A stretch of DNA of 59,936 nt, from positions 1 through 59,936 of the forward strand of contig JASHOS010000249.1 in the NCBI GenBank assembly GCA_030040995.1. The letters run 5' to 3'. How positions within the stretch are numbered: position 1 is the stretch's first letter; every line of letters begins with the position of its first letter. Below are positions 53,120-59,936 of this stretch, piece after piece. Both the position numbers and the translations under genes were made by a program. The stretch is from Terriglobia bacterium. Its GTDB lineage: Bacteria > Acidobacteriota > Terriglobia > UBA7540. The notes below the pieces were generated by a model that saw only the letters and a program-made list of their open reading frames with translations, made no database searches and was not told the origin of the DNA.

Positions 53120-54262
53120 TTAGGACGTGCCGGTCGCGGGGGGCAACGCAAAATAACCCGCCTTATATCTTGCCCGAACTCCCTTGCGGCGCACTACCAC
53201 GCGGATTCGCCGGTAGGCTCCATCGAGCTGCTGGTCCGTGGGCGTGTAGCCGATACTATATTGGGAATTGAGCTGACGGCCAAGATTCTCCAGCGCATCC
53301 GACAGATGCTCGAGCTTTTCAGCCGTGTAAATACCAGTTTTGGCGCCTAGTCCGACGTTTTGGCTGCCATCATCATTCATTTGGCCGTGTGCCAGGAAGC
53401 CGGTCTCAAGATCCGCGCCTACCTCCTGCTCCAACGGGAAAAACGCCCAGCCCCCGGTCTCCTCCGTCAGATCATCCAGATATTTGTCGCCGGGATTGGA
53501 GAATCCGTAGAGCGAGTTGCCTATAGTATAGATCGAGGTCTCGGCGCGGTGGCACATGGAAACCGCCTCATCCAGACTATGAGTGCTTGAGACATCCAGG
53601 CCGTCGCTGACGAGCACCAAGAGGCGGCGCATGGTTTCAGGGTTCCCTAGTGGCAGCATCACATTTTGGCACGCGCCGTAAATGGCGTCGTACATCGCTT
53701 TGCCGCCACCCGCTTTCAGGGCGCGGATCTTGCGGTCCAGCACGTCGGGATCAGACGTGAACGTTTGGAGAATGCTGCTGCTTTCGTCGAATGTTTCAAG
53801 GAAGATCTGATTGTTGGTGTTCTCCCCTTCGAGGATGTTGTAGACAAACTCCGTCGCCGCGTTCCTCTCATAGTCCATCTGCATTCGCATGCTGTTGCTC
53901 GTGTCGAGAACCAGTCCGATGCGAAGAGGCGGCAGAGGCTCTTGCCGGAAATAAGCGATAGGTTGACGCTTGCCGTCTTCAAAGACCTCGAAATCCTTTT
54001 GCGGGAGATCAATCACCGGAGCACCACGCTTGTCGAGAACCGTAACCGGAACGTTCACCACAAGCCTCTGGACTCGGAAAGTGGTCGTTCCCTTCTTCGG
54101 AGCCGGGGTGGAGTTTGTGGAAGCCGGAGTGGCCTGAGCCGCGGAAAGGGAAGCCGGCCTTACCCCAAAGGCGCTGGCCCCTGCCACGAGGCCCGCCGCC
54201 GCTACGAAAGCGGTGATCCAGACGGGAAAGCGGCGCACGAACTTCTTAGTACTTACTTGCAT
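53120..54262 (-). CDS. VWFA-related secreted protein, intact metal site
   Basis: A 380-aa exported protein. The start at 54262 is preferred because GTCAGGATCA lies just before it; an ATG at 54277 is also in frame. It has an N-terminal Arg-containing hydrophobic signal (about residues 14-33), a beta domain VPVTVLDKRGAPVIDLPQKDFEVFEDG, then a VWFA fold with the metal motif LDTSNSM (DxSxS). Further blocks are GGGKAMYDAIYGACQNV and RRLLVLVSDGLD. It ends SQYSIGYTPTDQQLDGAYRRIRV, the typical acidobacterial family tail. It is a probable envelope adhesion or assembly factor. Compare the degenerate copy at 30890. Confidence 0.9.
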   Translation of the reverse strand: MQVSTKKFVRRFPVWITAFVAAAGLVAGASAFGVRPASLSAAQATPASTNSTPAPKKGTTTFRVQRLVVNVPVTVLDKRGAPVIDLPQKDFEVFEDGKRQPIAYFRQEPLPPLRIGLVLDTSNSMRMQMDYERNAATEFVYNILEGENTNNQIFLETFDESSSILQTFTSDPDVLDRKIRALKAGGGKAMYDAIYGACQNVMLPLGNPETMRRLLVLVSDGLDVSSTHSLDEAVSMCHRAETSIYTIGNSLYGFSNPGDKYLDDLTEETGGWAFFPLEQEVGADLETGFLAHGQMNDDGSQNVGLGAKTGIYTAEKLEHLSDALENLGRQLNSQYSIGYTPTDQQLDGAYRRIRVVVRRKGVRARYKAGYFALPPATGTS

Positions 54263-54378
54263 TGATCCTGACGACATCGAGGCGCCCCGGTTAGGCTCGT
54301 TAGGCTTGTCGAGCTCTCTGAACGCTCTTTTATCTTATCGCAAGCAACAACCGTTGCCAAAGACTTATCGATCTGGGT

Positions 54379-54461
54379 AGTGGGTCAGTTTGATGTAGAG
54401 GCGGCTTCATGCCGCCATCTGGCGAGGTAAACTCGCCGCTACATGTCCAAACTGACCCACT
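54379..54461. repeat. 83-nt palindromic repeat, family A1, copy 4
   Basis: Exactly 83 nt, ends AGTGGGTCAGTTT and AAACTGACCCACT. It differs from the copy at 18985 at only a few positions. It is followed at once by the family-B relative. Together they fill the 355-nt gap between the VWFA and antitoxin genes. Confidence 0.88.
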
Positions 54462-54469
54462 ACCTCGAT

Positions 54470-54572
54470 CTGACTAATCCGTTGATAATCGGAGCTGATG
54501 TAGGGGGCCGGCTCGCCGTCCCCTTGATTGCCTGCCCGGAAATTGACGAGGGTTAGGGCAAACCTTAACTCC
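54470..54572. repeat. Diverged, truncated family-B repeat
   Basis: CTAATCCGTTGATAATCGGA, then GATGTAGGGGGCCGGCTCGCCGTCC and GACGAGGGTTAGGGCAA run colinear with 23131-23228. The right terminal inverted repeat of that element is absent here, so this is a partial or decayed copy. Confidence 0.6.
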
Positions 54573-54617
54573 AACCCAAGGTTGACGTCGTGCCACGCAG
54601 CGTGTCACAATCAGCTT

Positions 54618-54854
54618 ATGCCGAGCGTCAATATTCGCCAGCTTCGGGACACGCGGCGGCTCAAAGCATGGCTGCGGGCGGGCAAAACCGTGGAACTGCG
54701 CGAGCGGAACCGCACCATCGCCCGGATCGTTCCGGAGGCATCGCCGCCGGAGCCTTCCCAATGGCCTGATTTCGCGGCGCGGCGCAGGAAGATCTTTGGT
54801 GACCGCATTCTGCCCGGCGCTGACCTCGTTATCGAGGAGCGTGGGCGGTATTGA
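54618..54854 (+). CDS. Phd/YefM-type antitoxin
   Basis: A 78-aa protein from ATG 54618 (upstream in-frame sequence is repeat-derived). The N-terminal part MPSVNIRQLRDTRRLKAWLR and KTVELRERNRTIARIVPE match the prevent-host-death DNA-binding fold. The acidic/aromatic tail (FAARRRKIFGDRILPG) would cover the toxin. Its stop overlaps the toxin start by four bases (TTGA, 54851-54854), the usual translational coupling. It should bind the toxin and repress its own promoter. Confidence 0.87.
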   Translation: MPSVNIRQLRDTRRLKAWLRAGKTVELRERNRTIARIVPEASPPEPSQWPDFAARRRKIFGDRILPGADLVIEERGRY

Positions 54855-55276
54855 GCATCTACGCCGATACCAGTTTTGCCGTCTCCCTCTACCTGCCGGA
54901 CCGCCATTCGAGCGAGGCGGAACGGCGGATGGCCTCGCGGCCTGGACTGTGGCTCACTCCGTTGCACGAAGCCGAATGGATACACGCCCTGGAGCGGCAC
55001 ATTTTCCACAGGCACCTGTCGCGTCGCGAGGGAGAACGAATCTATGCGGATTTTGAGAGAGATCGGAAGGCGGGTGTGTGGGTGGAAGCCAATCTTCCGG
55101 AGCTGGCTTTTGATGTATGCGCTCAACTGGCCCGGCGCCACATGGCCCGGCTAGGGAACCGAACACTTGATACCTTGCACGTCGCTTGCGCGCTGGAACT
55201 GAAAGCAGAAGAGTTCTGGAGCTTTGACGAGCGGCAGGCAAAGCTGGCCCGGGCTGCGGGTTTGAGGACGAGCTAA
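54851..55276 (+). CDS. vapC: PIN-domain ribonuclease toxin
   Basis: A 141-aa PIN-domain protein. The acidic catalytic set is visible: Asp6 in IYADTSFAV, Glu42 in HEAEWIHAL, Asp107 in NRTLDTLHVACAL and Asp126 in SFDERQ. It is predicted to cut RNA when freed from the antitoxin. It starts at TTG inside the antitoxin stop. The pair is bracketed by palindromic repeats on both sides, which suggests a mobile or recently gained cassette. Typical length. Confidence 0.92.
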   Translation: MSIYADTSFAVSLYLPDRHSSEAERRMASRPGLWLTPLHEAEWIHALERHIFHRHLSRREGERIYADFERDRKAGVWVEANLPELAFDVCAQLARRHMARLGNRTLDTLHVACALELKAEEFWSFDERQAKLARAAGLRTS

Positions 55277-55296
55277 AATAGAGAATGTAGGTAACG

Positions 55297-55385
55297 CCTC
55301 AGTTTCCCGCGCAATCGTAGCGGCAGGTTTACCACGCCACACAGAATGGCGGTGTAAAGCCGCTTCTACGCGCCCGAAAGTGAAG
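55297..55385. repeat. 89-nt palindromic repeat, family A2, inverted copy
   Basis: It begins CCTCAGTTT and carries GTAGCGGCAGGTTTACC and GTGTAAAGCCGCTTCTACGCGCCCGAA. It is the reverse-orientation equivalent of the copy at 25635-25723. It lies between vapC and nadA. Confidence 0.75.
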
Positions 55386-55414
55386 CATTGCGAAGATTGG
55401 TGAAAAAATCCGAG

Positions 55415-56380
55415 ATGCAATCACAAGGCATTAACCCGGATTCGGAAGTTCACGGCGTCCTATGCAACTTGGAGCGGGAGATTCTGCGCCTCAAACGGGG
55501 GATGAACGCTGTTATCCTGGCGCACTACTACCAGGATTCTGAAATCCAGGACGTGGCCGATTTCATCGGCGACAGCCTGCAACTTTCCCAGCAGGCTGCG
55601 GCAACAAAGGCAGACGTCATCGTCTTCGCCGGCGTCCACTTTATGGCCGAAACCGCCAAGATTCTGAACCCCGGCCGCGCGGTCTTGCTGCCCGATCTCG
55701 AGGCCGGCTGCTCGCTTGCGGATAGCTGCCCTCCGCACTTGTTCTGTCCATTCCGGGAGCAGTTTCCGGATCACCTGGTCATCAACTACATCAACTGCAG
55801 CGCCGCTATCAAGGCGATGAGCGACATTATCTGCACTTCCAGTAACGCCGAAAAGATCATCCGGCAGATTCCGGACGCTCAGCCCATTATCTTTGGCCCC
55901 GACCGTAACTTGGGGCGGTATCTCGTGAGGAGAACGGGCCGCCCGCTGAAGCTATGGCAAGGCGCCTGCATCGTGCATGAGACTTTCTCCGAGCAAAAGC
56001 TGTTGCGCCTGAAGATCCGGCATCCGGCAGCAAAAGTTCTGGCGCACCCGGAGTGCGAGGAGCGCGTGCTTCGTAACGCGGACTACGTTGGATCGACGAC
56101 GGGAATTCTTAACTACGCCCGGAACAGTCCGGACCGCGAGTTCATCGTGGCTACCGAGCCCGGCATTATTCATCAGATGGAAAAGGCATGCGGGGAGAAA
56201 GTTTTCATCCCGGCTCCGCCTGAAGGTAACTGCGCGTGCAATCAGTGCCCGCATATGAGGCTCAATACCTTGGAAAAGCTCTATCTTTGCATGAAAAATC
56301 GCAGCCCTGAAATCATCCTTGACGAACAACTGCGTCTCCGCGCCTTGCGCCCCATCCAGCGCATGCTGGAAATGAGTTGA
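55415..56380 (+). CDS. nadA: Quinolinate synthase
   Basis: A 321-aa [4Fe-4S] enzyme condensing iminoaspartate with dihydroxyacetone phosphate to quinolinate. The ATG at 55415 is chosen; a TTG at 55388 is possible. Family blocks: [47 protein letters not shown] (first cluster Cys), [16 protein letters not shown] (second Cys), AHPEC, STTGIL and [11 protein letters not shown] (third Cys region). It is the first gene of nadA-nadC-nadB. No NiaR or NadR gene is nearby. Confidence 0.97.
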   Translation: MQSQGINPDSEVHGVLCNLEREILRLKRGMNAVILAHYYQDSEIQDVADFIGDSLQLSQQAAATKADVIVFAGVHFMAETAKILNPGRAVLLPDLEAGCSLADSCPPHLFCPFREQFPDHLVINYINCSAAIKAMSDIICTSSNAEKIIRQIPDAQPIIFGPDRNLGRYLVRRTGRPLKLWQGACIVHETFSEQKLLRLKIRHPAAKVLAHPECEERVLRNADYVGSTTGILNYARNSPDREFIVATEPGIIHQMEKACGEKVFIPAPPEGNCACNQCPHMRLNTLEKLYLCMKNRSPEIILDEQLRLRALRPIQRMLEMS

Positions 56381-56394
56381 ACCGCCACAATTCA

Positions 56395-57255
56395 ATGGCT
56401 CAGTTCCCTGACTTATCATCATCTTCTTTTCGCGCCCTTGTAGAGCAATCTCTTAACGAGGATGTGGGGAAGGGCGATGTCACCACCCAGGCTGTTGTCG
56501 GTGAAGAACAGCAAGCCACGGGGAGACTGATTTCCAAAGACGATATAGTTCTTGCCGGCCTCGATGCCGCGGTGGAAGTGTTTCGGCTCCTGGACCGCCA
56601 GCTCGTTGCGAATATCGAAAAACCAGATGGCAGCACTCTCGTCAGCGGGGATCAGCCGGCGGTGTTGCGCGGTAAGGCGCGGGGGCTACTGACCGGCGAG
56701 CGTGTCGCGCTGAACCTCTTGCAGCGTCTCAGCGGAATAGCCACTCTTACCCGGAAGTTCGTGGACGCAGTCAAGGGTACGGGAGCGGAGATCCTGGACA
56801 CGCGGAAGACGACGCCGGGTTTACGTGCGCTTGAAAAATACGCGGTGAAGGTGGGCGGGGGGCGCAATCATCGCCTCAACCTCAGCGAAGCGATTCTGAT
56901 CAAGGAAAACCACATCCGCATGGCGGGAGGCGTGCGGCAGGCCATCGCCTCCGCCCGCCAGGCGCGAGCGCACGACCAGATTCTTGAAGTGGAGGTCACC
57001 AGCATCGATGAGCTTCGAGCCGCGCTCGAAGAGTCTCCTGACGCGATTCTCCTGGACAATATGGCCCCCACACCCTTACGGCGCGCCGTGGAGTTGGCAC
57101 GCGCCCGCCATAGTAAAATCTTGCTTGAAGCGTCCGGGGGCATCACGCTGCTGAACGTCCGGCAATATGCTGAGACCGGCGTCGATTGGATTTCCGTGGG
57201 CGCTTTGACTCACTCCGCGCCCGCCGCCGACCTCAGCTTGGAAATCGAGCCATAG
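56395..57255 (+). CDS. nadC: Nicotinate-nucleotide pyrophosphorylase (carboxylating)
   Basis: A 286-aa cytoplasmic enzyme turning quinolinate and PRPP into nicotinate mononucleotide. I use ATG 56395; a TTG at 56377 overlaps the nadA stop (TTGA) and is also plausible. Motifs: [58 protein letters not shown] (substrate site), [23 protein letters not shown] and LEASGGI. Normal length. It is the middle gene of the nad operon. Confidence 0.97.
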   Translation: [286 protein letters not shown]

Positions 57256-58821
57256 ATGTCTGACACGGTAAAGACGGACATTCTCGTGATCGGCAGCGGG
57301 CTCGCGGGTTGCGCGGCGGCTTGGGCGGCCGCGCAAAACGGGGCCGAAGTGACGATGATCACGCGCGCTCCGAAGCCAGAGGAAAGCAACACCTTCTGGG
57401 CGCAAGGCGGCATTATCTACCGGGGGAAAGACGACTCGCCGGAAAAGCTGGTCAAGGATATTCTTACCGCCGGCGCGGGGTTGAGCTCGCCTGAAGCCGC
57501 GCGCCTGTTGAGCCGCGAAGGACCGGAGCTCGTCAAGAAGATTTTGATTGAGCAACTCGACGTGAATTTCGATCGTGCTCCTGGAGATTCCGGGGAATGG
57601 CATCTCACCGCCGAAGCCGCTCATTCGCTGCCTCGCATTTTGCATTATAAGGACCAAACCGGGTCCGCGATCGAGCGTGTTTTTTTGGAGCGGGTCGCGA
57701 CGCACAGAAATGTAAAAATGGCTCCGTCAGCCACGGCCGTCGATCTCCTGACCGTCTCTCACCATTCCGAAGAACCGCTCGACGTCTACAAGCCCCTGAC
57801 TTGCGTAGGAGCCTACGTTCTCGACCAGACCAGCGGAGAAATCATTCCGTATACCGCCAAGGAAACAGTACTCGCCACTGGAGGATTGGGGCGTGTCTAT
57901 CTGCATACCACCAACCCGCCCGGCGCCGGCGGCGATGGAATCGCGATGGCCAGCCGTGCCGGCGCGCGCTGCATCAATTTGCAGTACGTGCAATTTCATC
58001 CAACCACGCTCTATCACCCCAGCGGCCGCTTTCTGATTTCAGAAGCCCTTCGGGGAGAAGGCGCGCGCCTGGTAGACAGCCGCGGGCGCGAGTTTATGTC
58101 GCGTTTTCACCGTGACGGGCCGCTCGCCCCGCGTGATGTGACGGCGCGAGCTATTTACCAGGTCATGCTCGAGTCCGGCGAGCCGTGCGCCTATCTGGAC
58201 ATTTCCCACAAACCCGCTGCCGAGGTCCGCGACCGTTTCCCCGGAATCTTTTGCCATTGCCTCGAAGTTGGCATCGACATCACGAAGCAGCCCATCCCGG
58301 TGGTGCCCGCGGCACATTATAGTTGCGGAGGCATTGCTGTGGACCAATGGGGCCGGACGAATTTGGCGCGGCTGCGCGCGGTAGGCGAGGTCTCCTGCAC
58401 GGGGCTGCACGGCGCCAATCGTTTGGCAAGCACCTCCTTGTTGGAATGCCTCGTTTGGGGCACGCGCGCCGGGGAGCACGCCGCCGCAGCCATTACCCGC
58501 GGCGAGGACTATTACTTCCCGCGCATCATTCCATGGCGCTACGAGCGCGAGGCGGTGGACCCGGCGCTGATTGCCCAGGATTGGCTCACCATCCAACAGA
58601 CCATGTGGAATTACGTCGGACTGATCCGCAGCGAAAAGCGGCTCAACCGCGCGCACGAGATTCTTCGCGAGCTGGACGCGGAAATATCAGGATTCTATGA
58701 CCATGCTGAAGTCACCGATTCGATCGTCGGCCTGAGGAATGGCATTCAGACCGCGCGTTTGCTGCTGCTGGCTGCCAAAGAGTGCCGGGAGAGCCGCGGT
58801 TGCCATTACCGGGTTGACTGA
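57256..58821 (+). CDS. nadB: L-aspartate oxidase
   Basis: A 521-aa FAD enzyme oxidising L-aspartate to iminoaspartate, the first step of de novo NAD synthesis. It starts directly after the nadC stop. FAD-binding GSGLAGCAAAWAAA is near residue 12, followed by FWAQGGIIY. The active-site segment has LQYVQFHPTTLYHPSGRFLISEALRGEGARLVD, then VPAAHYSCGGIAVDQWGRT and GLHGANRLASTSLLECLVWG. It delivers iminoaspartate to NadA. It is the last gene of the operon. Confidence 0.97.
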   Translation: MSDTVKTDILVIGSGLAGCAAAWAAAQNGAEVTMITRAPKPEESNTFWAQGGIIYRGKDDSPEKLVKDILTAGAGLSSPEAARLLSREGPELVKKILIEQLDVNFDRAPGDSGEWHLTAEAAHSLPRILHYKDQTGSAIERVFLERVATHRNVKMAPSATAVDLLTVSHHSEEPLDVYKPLTCVGAYVLDQTSGEIIPYTAKETVLATGGLGRVYLHTTNPPGAGGDGIAMASRAGARCINLQYVQFHPTTLYHPSGRFLISEALRGEGARLVDSRGREFMSRFHRDGPLAPRDVTARAIYQVMLESGEPCAYLDISHKPAAEVRDRFPGIFCHCLEVGIDITKQPIPVVPAAHYSCGGIAVDQWGRTNLARLRAVGEVSCTGLHGANRLASTSLLECLVWGTRAGEHAAAAITRGEDYYFPRIIPWRYEREAVDPALIAQDWLTIQQTMWNYVGLIRSEKRLNRAHEILRELDAEISGFYDHAEVTDSIVGLRNGIQTARLLLLAAKECRESRGCHYRVD

Positions 58822-58884
58822 ATAGCAGGAACTATCAGCGGTCAGCCATCAATATTTTGGCCATCAGGAATTAGCGATCGTAGC

Positions 58885-58914
58885 GCAGACCGCCGTGTTT
58901 GCGGTCTGCGGCTT
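58885..58914 (+). terminator. Candidate terminator/palindrome after nadB
   Basis: Stem GCAGACCGC (58885-58893) and GCGGTCTGC (58901-58909), a 7-nt loop, then GGCTTTTC. It is placed 64 nt past nadB. It may instead be part of a larger palindromic repeat that ends GGTCCGCTACC near 58976. Confidence 0.4.
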
Positions 58915-58995
58915 TTCGCTTACCCGACGGGACAAGCCGCGGATCTTCCCGCCAAGCGGGACGGAGGTCCGCTACCCCTCTTCGAGGAAAAGAGT

Positions 58996-59936
58996 TTGCG
59001 GATATTAGTAACGGGCGGCGCAGGATTCATCGGCTCGAATTTTATTCGCACTTTTCTTCACGATCATGCGGATAGTTCAGTTATCAATCTTGACAAGCTG
59101 ACTTATGCAGGCAACCTTGACAACCTTGAGGATCTCGAAGAGGCGGCTCACTACCGCTTCATTCGCGGCGATATTGGTGATGAAGACGTACTCGAGGAGG
59201 TGGTTGGGCCGCAAATCGACGCCATCGTGCATTTTGCTGCCGAGACTCACGTGGACCGCAGTATCACTGGCGGACGGGAATTTATTCAGACCAACGTGCT
59301 CGGCACGTTTGCACTTTTGGAGGCGGCGCGCCGCAAGCATGTTTCACGCTTCCTGCACGTCAGCACGGACGAGGTTTATGGGAGCTTACCGCCAGGCGCA
59401 GCCGCGGATGAACAGGCTCAACTCGAACCCAACAGTCCTTATTCCGCGAGCAAGGCAGCCTCTGACCTCGTGGCCAGAAGCTATTGGCAGACCTACCGCT
59501 TTCCAGTAATCGTTACGCGCTGTTCCAACAATTACGGTCCGTATCAGTTTCCGGAAAAGCTCATTCCCTTGATGATTACCAACGCGCAGGAGGGAAAGCG
59601 CCTGCCGGTTTACGGAGACGGCCTGAATGAGCGCGACTGGATATTTGTGATTGATCACTGCCGCGCGCTGGATCGTGTCTTGAGGTCGGGACGGCCTGGC
59701 GAAATCTATAACATCGCCTCCGGACGAACCTTTTCAAATCTGGAGATTGTGCGGCGCCTATTGCATTGTTTAGAAAAATCCGAAGACCTTGTCCAATTTG
59801 TCGCTGACCGGCCCGGCCATGACCGCCGATACGCGCTCTCAACGTCTAAAATCTTCCGCGAGCTCGGCTGGACGGCTGAAGTAGCTTTGGAGGAGGGCCT
59901 CCGGCAAACTGTAGAATGGTATCGTACGCACAAGAC
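58996..59936 (+). CDS. rfbB: dTDP-glucose 4,6-dehydratase (3' end beyond window)
   Basis: A 313-codon open frame starting at TTG 58996 (GAGGAAAAGAG upstream) and still open at the window end; some 20-30 residues are missing. It is a short-chain dehydrogenase of the nucleotide-sugar type. NAD site VTGGAGFIGSNFI is at residues 5-17, then LDKLTYAGN, AAETHVDRSI, catalytic STDEVYG, YSASKAASD (Tyr/Lys pair), RCSNNYGPYQFPEKLIPLMI and VYGDGLNERDWI. It makes dTDP-4-keto-6-deoxyglucose for rhamnose and other surface sugars. It is the only such gene in the window, so the rest of the pathway may follow downstream. Confidence 0.95.
   Translation, partial: MRILVTGGAGFIGSNFIRTFLHDHADSSVINLDKLTYAGNLDNLEDLEEAAHYRFIRGDIGDEDVLEEVVGPQIDAIVHFAAETHVDRSITGGREFIQTNVLGTFALLEAARRKHVSRFLHVSTDEVYGSLPPGAAADEQAQLEPNSPYSASKAASDLVARSYWQTYRFPVIVTRCSNNYGPYQFPEKLIPLMITNAQEGKRLPVYGDGLNERDWIFVIDHCRALDRVLRSGRPGEIYNIASGRTFSNLEIVRRLLHCLEKSEDLVQFVADRPGHDRRYALSTSKIFRELGWTAEVALEEGLRQTVEWYRTHK

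Noticed and set aside
261-55385. CRISPR array
   Set aside because: The repeats are scattered tens of kilobases apart with no regular spacers and no cas genes.
1-59936. tRNA or rRNA genes
   Set aside because: No cloverleaf-like or rRNA-like conserved segment was recognised on either strand by eye; a covariance-model scan would be decisive.

Overview
The window looks like a chromosomal segment of a soil-type Acidobacteriota. The evidence is two secreted proteins with the acidobacterial VWFA-related layout, an Oar-like TonB-dependent receptor with an N-terminal carboxypeptidase-regulatory domain and C-terminal Trp, a Tat-exported CRTAC1/ASPIC-UnbV protein beside a TPR protein, a YpdA-type bacillithiol disulfide reductase, moderately high GC, and many short palindromic intergenic repeats. 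No rRNA, tRNA, CRISPR array, transposase or phage gene was seen.

Layout. 1-1.18 kb is non-coding and repeat-rich. 1.2-6.2 kb holds housekeeping and small genes: a secreted protein, a seven-iron ferredoxin, rlpA, gpmI, an HD hydrolase and an XRE regulator. 6.3-18.0 kb (minus strand) is an MdtABC-type RND efflux operon with its own NodT-type outer-membrane factor, followed by a separate TolC-like gene. 18.3-23.0 kb has a His-rich secreted protein, a tight four-gene operon (HxlR regulator, Zn-ribbon protein, Asp-box beta-propeller, MoaD-like protein ending in Gly-Gly) and a metallophosphoesterase. 23.5-25.6 kb is a CpxR/CpxA-like two-component pair. 25.8-32.0 kb has a secreted TPR protein, YpdA, two tandem secreted paralogs, a coiled-coil protein and a VWFA-like protein. 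32.3-33.2 kb is ilvE.

33.5-53.1 kb is the most distinctive part: a plus-strand run of one IclR regulator, a TonB-receptor remnant, three related bicupin proteins, a TonB-dependent receptor, CRTAC1 and TPR proteins, a ManD/RspA-like enolase-superfamily enzyme, a cytochrome c-PQQ propeller dehydrogenase, an exported metallo-beta-lactamase-fold protein, an NCS1 permease, a ThuA-like protein, an amidohydrolase and an ABM-domain protein. Five of these carry twin-arginine-type signal peptides. Bicupin 3, the amidohydrolase and the ABM protein have none. I read this as a two-compartment (periplasm plus cytoplasm) catabolic system for an unidentified, probably plant-derived, oxygenated substrate.

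53.1-59.9 kb: a second VWFA protein, a Phd/VapC-type toxin-antitoxin pair, the nadA-nadC-nadB operon for de novo NAD synthesis, and the start of rfbB, which runs off the end of the window.

At least three families of short palindromic repeats are scattered between genes. Two modules, cpxRA-like and the toxin-antitoxin pair, are bracketed by the same combination of repeats.
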